From assembly GCA_010093605.1 (NCBI GenBank), contig MU004192.1, positions 943,774-1,007,773 on the forward strand: DNA of 64,000 nucleotides, written 5' to 3'. A model generated the notes under the pieces. The model was given only the letters and a program-made list of their open reading frames with translations, was not told the DNA's origin and made no database searches. The stretch is from Lophium mytilinum. Taxonomy: Eukaryota; Ascomycota; Dothideomycetes; Mytilinidiales; Mytilinidiaceae. Shown here piece after piece: positions 11,214 through 22,488 of this stretch (position 1 is its first letter; each line of letters opens with the position of its first letter). The translations under genes were made by a program, and so were the position numbers.

Positions 11214-11441
11214 CAGCGCCTGGCGCATCCGGTGGCTTAGAATAGCGCGGAAATCATGCCACAGCTGGTATAAACGGGATTAGAGCGGAGGATGCCCTTT
11301 TCTGGACACATTCTAACCAAATATGAGCTGGATCTGCTATATGTACAGTACCGGGAGGCGTTACGGTCCAAATTATCTCGGTTTGGCGACATTTTCGTGG
11401 CTTGATTTCCGCGCTAAGCCACCGGATGCGTCCAGGCGTTG
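11214..11441. mobile_element. MITE-like element, 228 bp, TA target duplication
   Basis: The left end (11214-11262) and right end (11397-11441) are imperfect inverted repeats of 45-49 bp, sharing GCATCCGGTGGCTTAG and GCGGAAATCA; the left copy has four extra bases. The element is flanked directly by TA on both sides (11212-11213 and 11442-11443), the target preference of Tc1/mariner/pogo transposases. It has no coding capacity. It lies upstream of the 10.5 kb BYS1 gene. A weak third copy of the end motif (GCTAAGCCAC) sits at about 11487. Confidence 0.75.
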
Positions 11442-12416
11442 TATAGAATACCAGTGTTTCGAGTTGAGACCCGGATTGCGCCCACGCTAAGCCACAGGTC
11501 ATCAAGAGTACCTAAGGCTCTGGAAGGGTAATATTCGAGAGGCTAAACTGGAGCCAGGTGAGAAATCCAAGATTTGAAGCAGCGACATGATCCTGTCCAA
11601 TCTATTCCAAACCGTTCTGAATATGCGACGAGCTTGGTGTCACCAAGAGACCGAATCGCTGGCAGGCAGAAAGGAGTTGGTGAAAATACTCGCGCGAGTA
11701 CTCTCACAACTAACGCAATGCATGGTACTGTGTGCTTGTAGTTTGTATGTACCTTGCCGCAACTGTGAAGATTGTCTTCTAAAACGTGAAAGTCGTACCA
11801 GAACTCTACCATGCTACTCATAGGGAGTGTTGATGGAGCCGTCATACTGAATTCATACCAATACCCTCATGGCATAGGTCCTCATCTTCTCTTGACCGTA
11901 TGGTGATGTCTATGCCCATTGACGGGGAAGTCGGCTCTAGATGCAACCTCAAGATGCAGTTCTAAGGGAATTTCGGGATATCTTGGATTATGCGGTCATA
12001 CAAGATCCCTTACATTTTAAAGGAACGTCGCACGGCTGCGGGTGACAGCCCCTTCGGTGTCGCTGATGAACGAGGCAAAGGGACTTGTGCAGGTCGATGC
12101 CAGGGGCAGTAAATTACGGCAGACGATACCATACACTCACTTCTCGTATGCCGTACGTGTATGTAAGCTAATCCTTCGGAGCGGTGCAAGTCTTTCGATC
12201 GCCGAATGGTCCCCTTGAAACGCAGCGCGTGAAGAAAGCCGGCGGCAACGAAAACACCATGTGTTCTGTATCGTCTCCCCTCCCGTTAATTGTTCGTGAT
12301 CATACTCCACGGGATCCAGGATAGCTCCTCGTCTACTTCAAAGTAATCCAAGTCGTAATCTAGTGTCCACAACAACCTACAAGCTAAGCGCCGCAATATA
12401 TCCGCCAACCACCACA
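11442..12416. other. Intergenic, about 1 kb, no supportable gene
   Basis: Short frames only. The right part should contain the promoter of the SDR gene. I see no repeats other than the weak end-motif copy near 11487. Confidence 0.4.
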
Positions 12417-13633
12417 ATGATCCAAACGATTCCCGCGAAGATGCCCGAAGGCGCAACCATATCAGGCACTGAGAAGCCATGGCACCATTACCTAACCATC
12501 GACATCATCGTCAATGTTCTCAGCTACACGGTTCTACACCCATTCGTCGCGTGGATGATACCCCTCTGTCTTCGCGCCCAGGCAACCCCGTACGACCACC
12601 CGTCCATGCATGTCACTGTCGCATGGGCGTCCTTGCTTACGATCTACGGTATCTTGGGCCTAATCAACGACCGAATCGCCTACGGCCCGCCGCGCGAAGT
12701 CGATCTCAGCGAGGAGGTGATCGTGATAACGGGCGGGGCAAGTGGGCTGGGCGCGTTGATCGCCGAGGTGTACGGGATGCGGAATGCGAATATTGCTGTG
12801 TTGGATGTAAAGAAGTTCTCCGAGGACGAGGCTGAGGAGAAGGGCATTGCGTACTATGAATGTGATGTGGGAGACCCAAAGCAGGTGGAGGCTGCGGGGA
12901 AGCGAATCGTCGAAGAAGTATGCGATCTTGAATGTCACTTTGAGACTGGAGCAGTGCTGACTTGAGCCTGTACAGCTTGGTGTCCCTACGATTCTAATCA
13001 ACAATGCTGGCATTGTTCATGGCAAACCGCTGCTGGAGCTTTCATCTGAGGAGATAGAGAGGTGCTCACGACTCATCGTACTCAAGTATGCATAAGCTAA
13101 CTTACTCCAGAACATTCCGAATCAACACACTGTCCCACTTCCACACCCTTAAAACGTTCCTCCCGGGCATGCTCCAAGAAGAACGAGGCACCATAGTCAC
13201 AGTTTCCAGCGTACTTGGTCATCTTGGCGCGGCGAATCTGGCAGACTACACAGCCTCAAAAGCTGCTCTCCTCGCCATGCATGCCTCTCTAGAAGCCGAA
13301 CTCGCTAGGGACCCAAGAGGCCAATACATCCGCACAATCCTCTGCAAACCAGGCCAGCTTTCCACAACCATGTTCGCGAGCGTGAAAACGCCGTCGAGCT
13401 TTCTGGCCCCAGTTCTAGCACCGGTGGATGTAGCCAAGGAGATCATTCGTCTAGTAGATGGAGGTCGGGGCGGCACTATTGCGGTACCGCTTTACGCGAG
13501 ATGGATTGATATTCTAGGCGTGTTGCCAGCCGGTATGCAATATCTAGTGCGGCGGTGGAGCGGCGTTGACAACGCCATGGCGGGCGTCAAGCCAAGCTCA
13601 GCTAAGAAGTTTGAGACTGAAAAGCAGGGATGA
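12417..13633 (+). CDS. Membrane-anchored short-chain dehydrogenase/reductase, 369 aa
   Basis: Exons are 12417-12917, 12976-13061 and 13111-13633; introns of 58 and 49 nt have GTATGC/GTGCTC donors and TACAG/TCCAG acceptors. I chose the ATG at 12417 (MIQTIPAKMPEG). Residues 25-85 hold two hydrophobic segments, so the enzyme is probably ER- or lipid-droplet-bound. The catalytic domain is a classical SDR: cofactor loop TGGASGLG (105-112), NNAG (176-179), catalytic Ser 229, and YxxxK with Tyr 242 and Lys 246. The layout resembles retinol dehydrogenase/17-beta-HSD-like SDRs of the membrane type. The substrate is unknown. The 3' end faces the DJ-1-like gene with only 95 bp between them. Confidence 0.9.
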
Positions 13634-13728
13634 GAACCAGCTACGACGCATATTGTAGAGTATAAGATATGTATGTACAATATAACGAGAAAGCAATGCA
13701 ATGATCATCAACCAAACTTGAGCATTTA

Positions 13729-14675
13729 TCATTTCACGATTTCCCTGACCAGCTCAATTGCTTTCTCCGCCAGCAGCTGTGCATCCGGCGGAAATCTTCC
13801 GCTGAGATAATTGTACTTCTCATCAGCAACAACAAACCTAAATCACAAATGTCAGCACTCCACACCCTGACCGAGCCACGCAACAACTTACGGACTCCCA
13901 GAAAGGCTGCTCTTATATTGCGTCTCCGGCTCCCGCATCCTACCCCTCACCGCCGCCTCCACACTCTCACTTCCAGCCCCATACGTCTTATAGTAATCCC
14001 CGAGCACTGCCCTCGTCGCCCAGAAGATTCCCTGCTCCATGGTCCCCGGCAACGCCGTGGTCGTGACATCATACAGAACGCTTTTCCCATCCGGACCCTT
14101 TGCTTCAGACAGCCCGAGTACTCCGTGGCAGATCGCCGCCACGGCCTTCGCGGATTTCGAGGTCTTCAGAGTCTGAGGGAAGTACGCTGCGAGCTGGGAT
14201 TGGATGACAGGAGAATCGATGACTTGGCGGACGCCCTTTTCGTGGCCGCCGGGGAGGAAGACGAGGTTGTAGGGGGATAGCGTAAAATTGGGGGTGCTCC
14301 AAGAGATGGGGGATGTGAATGAGGAGGCGGACGACATCTCTTTATAGAGGTTCAGCGTTGCTTGATTGGCTCCCTAATGGCGTAAGACTCTAGATTCAGG
14401 TCGTGTGCGCTTTGAGGAGGGGCGACTGGGGGAGACCGACGAGGAGCTTCTGTGTCCATCCTTCGAGCATCTTCTTGTCGCACTCAGGCGCTTTCCCTAC
14501 TTCGGTTGCGAAAGAGACATCGAAGCCTGCATCTTTGAATGCTGCGTATGGGACGGCGGTCTCTGTGATGCATCAATTTCGGAACATGCATTAAGAAGAG
14601 GTGATCAGTGCTACCGGTAGGATCATGGCCGTAATCGGCCATCAAGAAGATAACCTTGGGAGTGGTTGATGCCAT
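13729..14675 (-). CDS. DJ-1/PfpI (Hsp31-like) family protein, 257 aa
   Basis: Four exons (coding order): 14615-14675, 14441-14562, 13892-14373 and 13729-13837. Acceptors are TCACAG, CATTAG and TTTAG; the second donor (GTCGGT) is atypical but joins KLL to GANQATLNLYKEM in frame. The protein has the class I glutamine-amidotransferase-like fold. Key parts are the N-terminal strand VIFLMADYG, the LVFLPGGHEKG loop (98-108), and the nucleophile elbow AICHG with Cys 143 and His 144. It ends FVVADEKYNYLSGRFPPDA and a final helix. Fungal relatives act as glyoxalase III/chaperone-type stress proteins; that role here is inferred. Read as one uninterrupted frame, the gene looks falsely like two short genes. 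Confidence 0.88.
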
Positions 14676-14978
14676 GATGTGCTTGAGGCAGTCTCGGAAT
14701 CGAAAGAAACAACGAGGTTAAGATGTAGTGGCCAATGAATAGAGTGACAATAAGATGTAAACGAGTTGCAGACTTGGATAGAAATGAAATATAAGTATTC
14801 GATATCTATCTGCCTTTGACTGGCGGATCGAAGTCCTGCGGTGAAACTATGTGGCTATACCTTGTACACGCACATGAAATATGTGGATACCCTGTGCTTA
14901 GACGAGTAAGTAGATTACGAGTTCAAATGATATGATATGTTAGGAGAGATGAAAGGTCGCGAACGTCCTCGGCTCCTT

Positions 14979-15300
14979 TCAGATTAGAATGTCGTCAGAC
15001 CTCCAACGCTTCTCCTCTTGCCGCACTTGTATTAGCGTGAAACCTTTTTTCTGAAGATAGTCCACTAAATATAGCTTAATCCGCGTCCCGCGTATATTTA
15101 GGAAGCGAGAAATAGTATCGTTATCTGGCGGAGGGCTCAGGAATAGGTATAGATATTGGAATCGTGCCGCCCAGTCACTCTCTTCATATCATAGAGTATT
15201 AGAAACCGTTCTCTCTACGGTAGAGTTATTCTCTACTGAATTCTTAGCAGATCCGAAGGATTTTACTTGAATCTCAATATTTATAGCCCGGAGGCCATAT
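14979..15300 (-). pseudogene. AT-rich coding relic of unknown family
   Basis: An AT-rich block in the spacer between the DJ-1-like gene and the CCDC124-like gene. One minus-strand frame reads like protein (for example SRFLNIRGTRIKLYLVDYLQ and GFTLIQVRQEEKRWRSDD) before a stop. The frame is broken upstream and has no start codon. The base composition is unlike the flanking genes. A decayed mobile-element ORF is plausible, but I do not recognise the family. Confidence 0.25.
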
Positions 15301-15453
15301 AATATTGATAGGAGCACCCATAGGGACTATTCCACTTCTGACACAATGGGCCCCCAAACACGACCCATTATTTTTCTCCACTCAACGAGCACTTCGTCAA
15401 GTATTCGTAACCTCATTACTCATCAGCCAGCTATGCAGACCCAACGGAGCTTC

Positions 15454-16214
15454 TCATCCAGTCGGGCTTGCAAGCCTCTTCTCCTTTTTGCCCTTCTCCT
15501 GGTCTCTAATCTCCGCCAGCTCCTCTTTCGTCGAGTTGAACTTGCCAGCCACTTGATTGAACGGATTGTCAGGATGTTTCTCAAACTCCTTCCTAATCTG
15601 ATCAATCTTCTGGTTCCGTCGCAGGCCCTTCTCATCCTTCATCTCCTCCATCCTCCTCTCCTCAAACACCGTGTAAGCCGCCTTAAATCGCCTCTCCGGA
15701 TGCCTCTCAACCTTGTCGTTGGAATCGGCCGCTACGTCAAGCGCATCCAAAGCATTCTCGATACCGGTCGCGTTGAGTGCCGAAGGCTTGTCGAAAGATC
15801 CCAGTGCATTGTCGATGCCTTTTGTCTTCTTCTGCGCGGTTTTGGCATTGCCAGTTTTGGCTTTGGGTAGAGACGCTTCCTCCTCTTTTAGCAGGGCATC
15901 TTTTTCGGCCTTCTTCCGGGCGGCTTCGGCGGCTTTAGCAGCAGCTGCTTCACTGTAGAGGGGTAATAATGTCAGCAAGTGCCATGATTAACGCAAAGGC
16001 TGCATCTAAGCACAGCTTAGGGCGGGCTTCGTGGCCTCTCAGGTGGTGGTACTTACGCCTTCGAATTTGACTTCGAGCCCTTGGTCCACTCCTTGTCCTC
16101 TTCAGCGGCCTTCTGGTTGTCTTTCGCGGCTTGCTTTGCTTGGGCAGCATCTGCCTTGCGGGCCTGACCAGCTGCTTTCTTCGAGCCCTCGCCAGCGACT
16201 TTCTTTGGTGCCAT
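15454..16214 (-). CDS. CCDC124/Lso2-family ribosome-associated protein, 218 aa
   Basis: Exons (coding order) are 16057-16214 and 15454-15952; the 104-nt intron is GTAAGT...CTACAG and splits an Ala codon. The start MAPKKVAGEGSKKA is the internal ATG at 16214. The N-terminal half is a Lys/Ala/Glu-rich coiled coil. The C-terminal conserved block is RHPERRFKAAYTVFEERRMEEMKDE followed by LRRNQKIDQIRKEFEKHPDNPFNQ, diagnostic for the CCDC124/Oxs1 family, whose yeast relative Lso2 binds ribosomes in starved or recovering cells. Length matches animal CCDC124 (about 220 aa) rather than short yeast Lso2. It probably acts on cytosolic ribosomes. Confidence 0.9.
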
Positions 16215-17324
16215 GATGGGTATTACGGGTGGAGTATTAGACGAGTATGAGGAGAAGCTCAAGGTGGCGAAACGTTCTTTCGAGAGTCTGCTGAGCAAAG
16301 CTAGGGTGAATGCGCTGTGACTCGAATGTGGGGGCGGGATGAACTGTCCCTCGTTCGAGTTCTAGATGGTCTGTGCGCTATCGACTTTCACGCGTCGACT
16401 TCTCCTCCTCTCTCCTCCACCATCATCATTCGGCTTTGCATATTCCCTGTTACCATCTCTTAAGCACCTGCACATCTCTTCAATTAGCCTGGCTGTCTTC
16501 GAAGCAACTCTCATTGCCCATCTTATCTCCGGGAATAGGTCGACGCGGCTGCACAAAGGACCTATTTTCGAAGCAATGCCTAGTTTCTCACCGCCTACCC
16601 ATCCAATACTAGTACTGTACCTGGACAATTGGTCGCTCGTGAGAGGCATGGATAGCAGCGTCAATCCGGATGGATTGCTGGAAATGGAAAGTGGTCCATG
16701 CGGCGGTGAATCAGTGTCGCAATTCTCAACTAACTCTCCTCTCCTGAACTTAAATGTCTAATGGCGTAGTCTAGTTCTATGTATGAAGCACTAGTTTCCT
16801 TTGTCATTCGATTCTTTGATTCCGTTCTTTTCGCTACTCTTGAACCCCAGCTTGTACTTCGACGGTGTTTGCGACTTCACGAAATGGGATAAGAGGGATC
16901 TATCCGCCTACAAATCAGGCCAAGCGAGTAAGTGTAAATTTAGAATGGCATACCATGATAGGCTGGATGATATTCTGTATCTTATTGGCTGATTCGCAAG
17001 CCACCCTAGTCATTTTCGTCCCACAACATCATCACATAATCACAAGAGTCCGAATCCTGCCCTATTTTTAATCTGTGGCTTTGGGAAGCAACGAGCAGAA
17101 TGGTAGTGCAACACAAGGCTTAGAGCTCGACTGGATCCGAATTGTCGACGCCAAACGGTCACAAATATACATCCAGCTCGTTTTAGCTCTCCGAAATGCT
17201 GACGAGCCATACTCAAGTATCTACCACACTAGGTCACCATAAATAGTTAAATACCGTCCCTCTCTGTTTCTGTTCAAGTTCAATTCGCACCTCAATACAT
17301 ACTCTGTCTTTAGTATACTCCAAG
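16215..17324. other. Intergenic, divergent promoter region
   Basis: 1.1 kb between two divergently transcribed genes (CCDC124-like to the left, rhodopsin-domain gene to the right). A 131-aa frame at 16366-16761 has no domain, is overlapped by other frames and looks accidental. No repeats seen. Confidence 0.4.
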
Positions 17325-18439
17325 ATGGCATACTATCCTTCCTCTGCCCTGATACCGATCTACGCCATGTTTCTCAGTATCGGCATCATTTTCACAACTC
17401 TCCGCATCTACATCCGCTTCTATCACAAAATTTCCCCCTTTCAAACCCGCAATTCCTTCTCCCTAGACGACTTCTTCATTCTCATTGGCCTCATCGTTGT
17501 ATCGACGTGTACAGCCATCCAATTCTACAACATCACACACGGAACTGCTGGCGGTGCCGTCTCAAATGCTACGAAAAACGAAGCAATTGTTATCGAATGG
17601 AAAGTCGAATATGCGATGATGGCGATTGAGAAGGTAGCTTTTGGCGCTATCAAGTTATCACTGCTATTCTATTACAAGAGAATGTTTTGGTCCTACCAGA
17701 GTTTCAACAGGATTAACAATATTCTTATTAGCTTGGTGGCATTATGGAGTGTAGCATTTCTTTTAGCAGACTTGCTCCTTTGTGGAAAACACTTCGAGCT
17801 GAACTTCGCCTTGGACCAGACAGTATCGCAGCAGAAGTGCGGCGATAAGGGCATGGTACTTGTTATGTTCGCAGCAACAAGTGTGCTCACTGATATATTT
17901 GTCGTGGGACTCCCACTGCCGTATATTCGAAAGTTGAAGCTGGAAAGGCGGAAGAAGAGGGCGGTGTATTTCGTGTTCTTGTTGGGTGGAATGTGAGTGG
18001 TCCTTGACTTCCCTCTTCCAAGATTGCCTTGATAGGAGAACGCTGACACGCACCCAGCTCTACAATTGCAGGCCTGCTCCGCTTCATTTTCCTCTGCGTG
18101 GCTTATCAGCTCGGCAGGCTCAAACGGGACTACAGAGCGCCTCCCGAAGCGAAAACACCCCATGTGCTTCAAGCCATCCAACCCACGTTCTGGGTGATGA
18201 TGGAAATGCTGATCGGACTGTGGGCTGCCAACCTGCCTGCTCTTGCCCCACTGTTGCGCATTGCCCAAAAAGGATACCAGAACAGTAGCTGGTATGGCAA
18301 ATTGCCGTCGTTTTCGAGATTCAGTGGCACAACGGACAGTGAGGAAAAGAAAGTTAAAGTCTATGAGGTGTTGAACAAGGACAGGTCGTTGGTGTCGTGG
18401 AAATCACGGGCGGGTTCCGATGATACAGAGGTGGTTTAG
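17325..18439 (+). CDS. Fungal rhodopsin-domain integral membrane protein, 349 aa
   Basis: Exons are 17325-17992 and 18058-18439; the 65-nt intron (GTGAGT...CCCAG) splits an Ile codon. About seven hydrophobic helices are visible, beginning with IPIYAMFLSIGIIFTTLRIYIRF and including FSLDDFFILIGLIVV, AFGAIKLSLLFYYKRMF, NNILISLVALWSVAFLLADLLLC and VYFVFLLGG. The SLDD motif after helix 1 and the KLSLLFYYKRMF segment are typical of the large fungal rhodopsin-domain family (Pth11-related in topology, lacking a retinal-binding lysine signature I can point to). One NIT glycosylation site is in the first outer loop. The C-terminal tail is soluble and acidic/basic. The ligand is unknown. Confidence 0.85.
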
Positions 18440-19040
18440 TCATCACTGGAAGTCGTTTCGCTTCGGTTTCATATTCTGTGTAACAATCTACAGATTTTAG
18501 AGAAGCCTGATGGTTGAGATTTTTTTGGACCTCAGTCTTGTCGCAGGAAACAAAACATTCTGGCAGGTTCAGACATTTGGGCGTGCAGCTTGCATGAGCC
18601 ACTAGTTGTCGCCGACTCCGCAGCGCAAGAGGGCGTCGCCGCGTTCGCCGGCCGCACACCTAGTGGAAGCGTAAACAGCTTATTTAGTGAGTAGAAAGAT
18701 GTGAGGTAGTGTCCACTTCGAAGAGTTATCCGGTAATGAAATGGTAAGCTTTACATCTAATAGTACGACATGTAGTCGCCTTTCGCAACGCAGAATAACC
18801 TCAACCTGCCACATCTCCTAGAACCACCTTCCCACAGCCATCGTGTGTCGAAGATCAACCTTCCAGCCTCATGATTTGTCTCCCGGTGTCTGACTAGCTT
18901 CCGCCCGCGCACAAATAGCGTCCTCTTTTCGAACGAGCGACCATGCTGTACAATCCCCCTCGCACCACAGAGCGCGCACACTCACAATAAGTAGAGACAA
19001 ATAATGCTTTAACAAGTAAAACGCTAACTTTACCTCACCG
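18440..19040. other. Intergenic, no supportable gene
   Basis: A 74-codon minus-strand frame at 18757-18981 reads like protein in places (FVRGRKLVRHRETNHEAGRL) but begins with a non-ATG codon directly after a stop. I do not accept it as a gene. Nothing else seen. Confidence 0.35.
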
Positions 19041-19334
19041 ATGCCGAACCATTACCACCTGGTCAGTTTAGCGGCCAATGAATACGATAACGGCAATGGT
19101 TACTTTGATGCTATGTGGGGTAACTACAATGACGATTAAATTCACAAGGCGACTAGACGTGAATTACGAGATGTAGTGTACGAGTAGGAAGAAAAACTCG
19201 AGGAGGAGGATCGGACTAAGAAGCAGCACGCGAATGAAAAGATCCAGTTGAACTACCAGGTGACCACGCTTCAGCAACTCCTTGGGCGTGAGATTTGGTT
19301 GGCACCGTCGGGACAAACCCGTGGTTCTTGGTAA
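19041..19334 (+). pseudogene. Decayed small gene with in-frame stops
   Basis: An ATG-started frame gives MPNHYHLVSLAANEYDNG and stays readable in one frame for 97 codons, apart from two stops. Its second half is a charged coiled-coil-like segment (EEKLEEEDRTKKQHANEK, then LQQLLGREIW). Preservation of one frame across two stops suggests a recently inactivated short gene rather than noise. The family is not recognised; unknown intron use is the alternative. Confidence 0.35.
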
Positions 19335-19622
19335 TGCCTCGGACCATGAGTGGATTTTGAAAAGCTAGCGAAAGATACGCCAATCCTACGACTCGCCATT
19401 CATCATGGCTGGTGTTTGACGCTGGCTTTTAGCTACCTTGCCGCTCACTCCAGTGCGCTGCCATTCGAGTGAGCTCATATCTGCATAAATCAATGCTGAT
19501 TGTCAGAAAATCAACGGTCTGTTTTCAACTTGGGGGAGTACAAGTATCACACGAAAGTAAATAGCGAGGCTTGATTCATTTCTGCATCCGACTTTATCTA
19601 ACGAGCCGCCCTTGTGCTGCAT

Positions 19623-20149
19623 TCACAAGTCGATGTCGCCAGCGGGACGAGCAATGTTGGCACGCCAATGATGCTTGTTGACAGGGTCCTTCTGATAGAC
19701 ATTCAGCTCGAAGAATTTGTTGTGGGTAGTGCATCTGTAATTCTTGAATCTGCTTATCCGTTAGCAGTGCGCTTCGGTCGATACCAAATTCCATATACAT
19801 GGGCCCTTGACAACTATCAGAAGAAAACTCACGAATTCAGCTTCTCATAGTTTTCCTGGATGAGCTGGTCCTCAGTGACCTCGATGAACGGCTCCGCTCC
19901 GTTCTTCCCCTTGGTGGCCACGAAATATCGTTTACTTTCAACTGTACCATAGTTGACCTGTCGGACAACTTGTACGACATAGGGGTATTCCAATTCAGAT
20001 AGGAGGAGCGCCGAATTCTTATGGTCCTCGACAGAGCTTGCTATCGGGAATGCCGCCCACTGCACGAACTCTTGGAATTTCGACTCGTGACTCAGGAATC
20101 GAGACTTGTAAGGACCAACCTGGGAGCAGCAGAATATGGAACTCATCAT
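19623..20149 (-). CDS. Hypothetical protein, 147 aa, two exons
   Basis: Exons (coding order) are 19833-20149 and 19623-19749; the 83-nt intron (GTGAGT...AAGCAG) splits a Ser codon. Exon 1 encodes MMSSIFCCSQVGPYKSRFLS and a domain with VVQVVRQVNYGTVESKRYFV. Exon 2 continues with FKNYRCTTHNKFFELNVYQK and HHWRANIARPAGDIDL. No signal peptide or membrane segment. I do not recognise a family. Splicing in a frame different from the longest downstream frame gives a far more protein-like C-terminus, which supports the model. Earlier exons upstream of 20149 cannot be excluded. Confidence 0.5.
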
Positions 20150-21224
20150 GTCTTGACCGTGAATCTGATGTCAGCTGGTTCCTAGGTGGCCTATGGATTG
20201 GGGGTCACACCTTTCTCCGAATATTGCCTACTTCGTGGCTGTGTTTGAAGCAAAGGGAAGAGGGTTGACAAGATCTGGTCGACAAGATTTGGTCGTTATG
20301 ATGCTTCAGGTAAGAGGGGAATCCAAGCTACTTTATATGCGCATTCAAGTTACGCGGCGCAAGATCTAACATGGCGCTTGGATTCAGGAAACCCTCATCG
20401 GGGCATGCCCAGCAGTGGCCAAGTCGTGTCCACAGACGTGCGGCCTATCATAACTTCAAATCATATACGGTCACTCCGAGACGGCAGCTCTCGACTGCAG
20501 TATGTCCTGCAAGACCTGACCGACTCTCAGCCAAACATGCTACTCAGTAGTCACCAGACACTTCACTATGCACTCAAATCCGCTAGGTAATATTTCTGGG
20601 ACCTTTCGTAGCCAATGCTAACCCTACGGCGGCAATGAATGATGCCCAAGATCGAAAAGCAAGGCCGGTTTGGAACAGTCTAGCATGCCATCACTTCACC
20701 GGATCATAGCGAAGACGCATTCCGATAAGCCCTGGCCAGTCGGATGCGATAGTCATGACACCACCCAACAGTTTCTACACAGTAGTGACGCGAGCAGTAT
20801 CCCGAGACCGTCACTTTCATGCATGGCCATCTACCTCTGCACGGTCTTAGCGAGGTAAGAACATCGAACCAATCAACGATGCGGAACGCCCGAAAATTGA
20901 GCAAAGACTAACGTCTGATTGGATATATTGACGAGTCTGAAAGTGGGGTCAAGGTTGGATGATGCCTAGCGAGACTTGGTTTTAAGACCAGATTGCGGCG
21001 GAGATGCTATATAGGGTCTGGTGTTCGCATCCGATTCCACTCTCTTTCTTTCTCTTCACTGCGGCGCTGCTGCGTTCGTTAGTCGCCACTCTTTTGCAGT
21101 CACTCCCATTCACTCCTTTCTTCACGTTGCTGTGCCTGGCCCTCCCTTTTTTCATTCGGTCTTTGAAGAAGTGACGTATTCGCTGCCGCGGCGCAAGAAA
21201 AATACACCCGGAGAAGTTTACTAG
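20150..21224. other. Intergenic, about 1 kb, no supportable gene
   Basis: Short frames only. The right end should contain the promoter and probably a first exon of the zinc-finger gene that follows, because that gene lacks an in-frame ATG in its visible exon. Confidence 0.4.
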
Positions 21225-21909
21225 ATTTCGAGTAATCGGGCAGTAACTTATTTTGCTGATCACGATCATCTACATTCTGGGACCATCGATCCGTCACTGC
21301 TCGACCTCCGGAACTACCCACCCTTCCCCCCGCTGCAGCAAGATGACGCTTCTTCACCGAATGAGCAAAGGCATAGCATCGTTCCTCCCCTCTTCCCGCA
21401 AGATACCAGTCCCTCTTTTGAGAATAACCAAACCACACTCGAGCACGATCTGCCGAATATCTGCCACAACGCGACAGTTTCACAAAATGATACGCGCGGT
21501 CTACCTCATAACTCGGCTAGTCTACAGCACGAAGCCGCCAACTCACAACCACCGGCGCGTGTCAGTACGACCACGCGGGTACCGCCCAGGCCCCTTCACG
21601 GCTGTCCGTTTTGTCCCCGGTCCTTCACCCCTAATACCTTGAAGTAAGTGCTCCTATAATCTCTCGACACTATAGCATTTCTCGATTTCCAGTCTGACTT
21701 ATCTGTTTGCCAGCACCCATATTACAGCGGAACATATCATTCCAGGTCCAGGCCCCATCATCAACCCACAAGGTGTCAACACCGACAATCACGAGAACTT
21801 CAACGATGGGCCGCCATTCCACTGCCCTGTAGCTGGGTGCACGTACAGCCCTTCGAAGAAAAGTAATCTCGCTAGGCATATGAAGAGCCGGCACGTGCCG
21901 TGGGAGTGA
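21225..21909 (+). CDS. C2H2 zinc-finger protein, 5' end unresolved
   Basis: Two exons are visible, up to 21643 and 21714-21909; the 70-nt intron is GTAAGT...TTGCCAG. The first finger straddles the intron: CPFCPRSFTPNTL before it and NTHITAEH after it (C-x2-C, H-x5-H spacing). The second is CPVAGCTYSPSKKSNLARHM followed by KSRH near the C-terminus, a canonical C-x4-C-x12-H-x4-H finger. The part before the fingers is Ser/Pro/Gln-rich and disordered (PPFPPLQQDDASSPNEQRH). The frame is open from 21225 but contains no ATG, so an upstream exon must exist, perhaps joined at the AG ending at 21224. Probably a DNA-binding nuclear protein. The overlapping 129-aa frame at 21253-21642 is a shadow. Confidence 0.65.
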
Positions 21910-22488
21910 TTTGTAGCGTAGAATCAAAGCATATCCGCGTTGTCAACTAAGCCCATGTTACCGTGAATCGGATTATGCCATCATAATTCGTCTCTTGCCG
22001 GTGGTGCGCTAGGGATCAACTATCGTTTAATGCGATAAATCCTGGTTTAGAGTAAGTGTGGAGGCACGGGGCGTCCAGGGCGGATCCAAGATAGACACCG
22101 TTCCCACTGCTAATCATCATTGGACAAGAGCGTTCACGCCTAAGGCTTGAAACCTCTCACCGGAAGTGGGGCAAGGCTGTATTTTGCTGAGCCACCACCA
22201 TTGCTGAAAGCTGCTCCTGTAATTGGATATTGCTGCATGAGACAACGCTTAGCCAATCGAGATCCCCCAGCCACGAATTTCGCTGTTTGACAACTCACTA
22301 GTCTCACCACCTCATCTCTAACATCCATCAAACCTACACCTTGAGACTTGTCTTTCGACATTTCTACTGCCGATACATGAAAGCACAGCTATTGGTCAGT
22401 ACCTAGGCGGCCGGTATTTGGGGTCGCTCATCCCATCGATTCGTCCTCTGCCTCGCAGTCAATTCATCAAATTCTCTCCCGTTTCGCG
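21910..22488. other. Intergenic, promoter side of the kinase-like gene
   Basis: About 580 bases with short frames on the minus strand but no supportable gene. I see no repeats. Confidence 0.4.

Noticed and set aside
18757-18981. 74-codon minus-strand frame with two early cysteines
   Set aside because: Starts with a non-ATG codon immediately after a stop and matches no domain I know.
21253-21642. 129-codon frame overlapping the zinc-finger gene
   Set aside because: Other frame carries the C2H2 cysteines and a proper intron junction.
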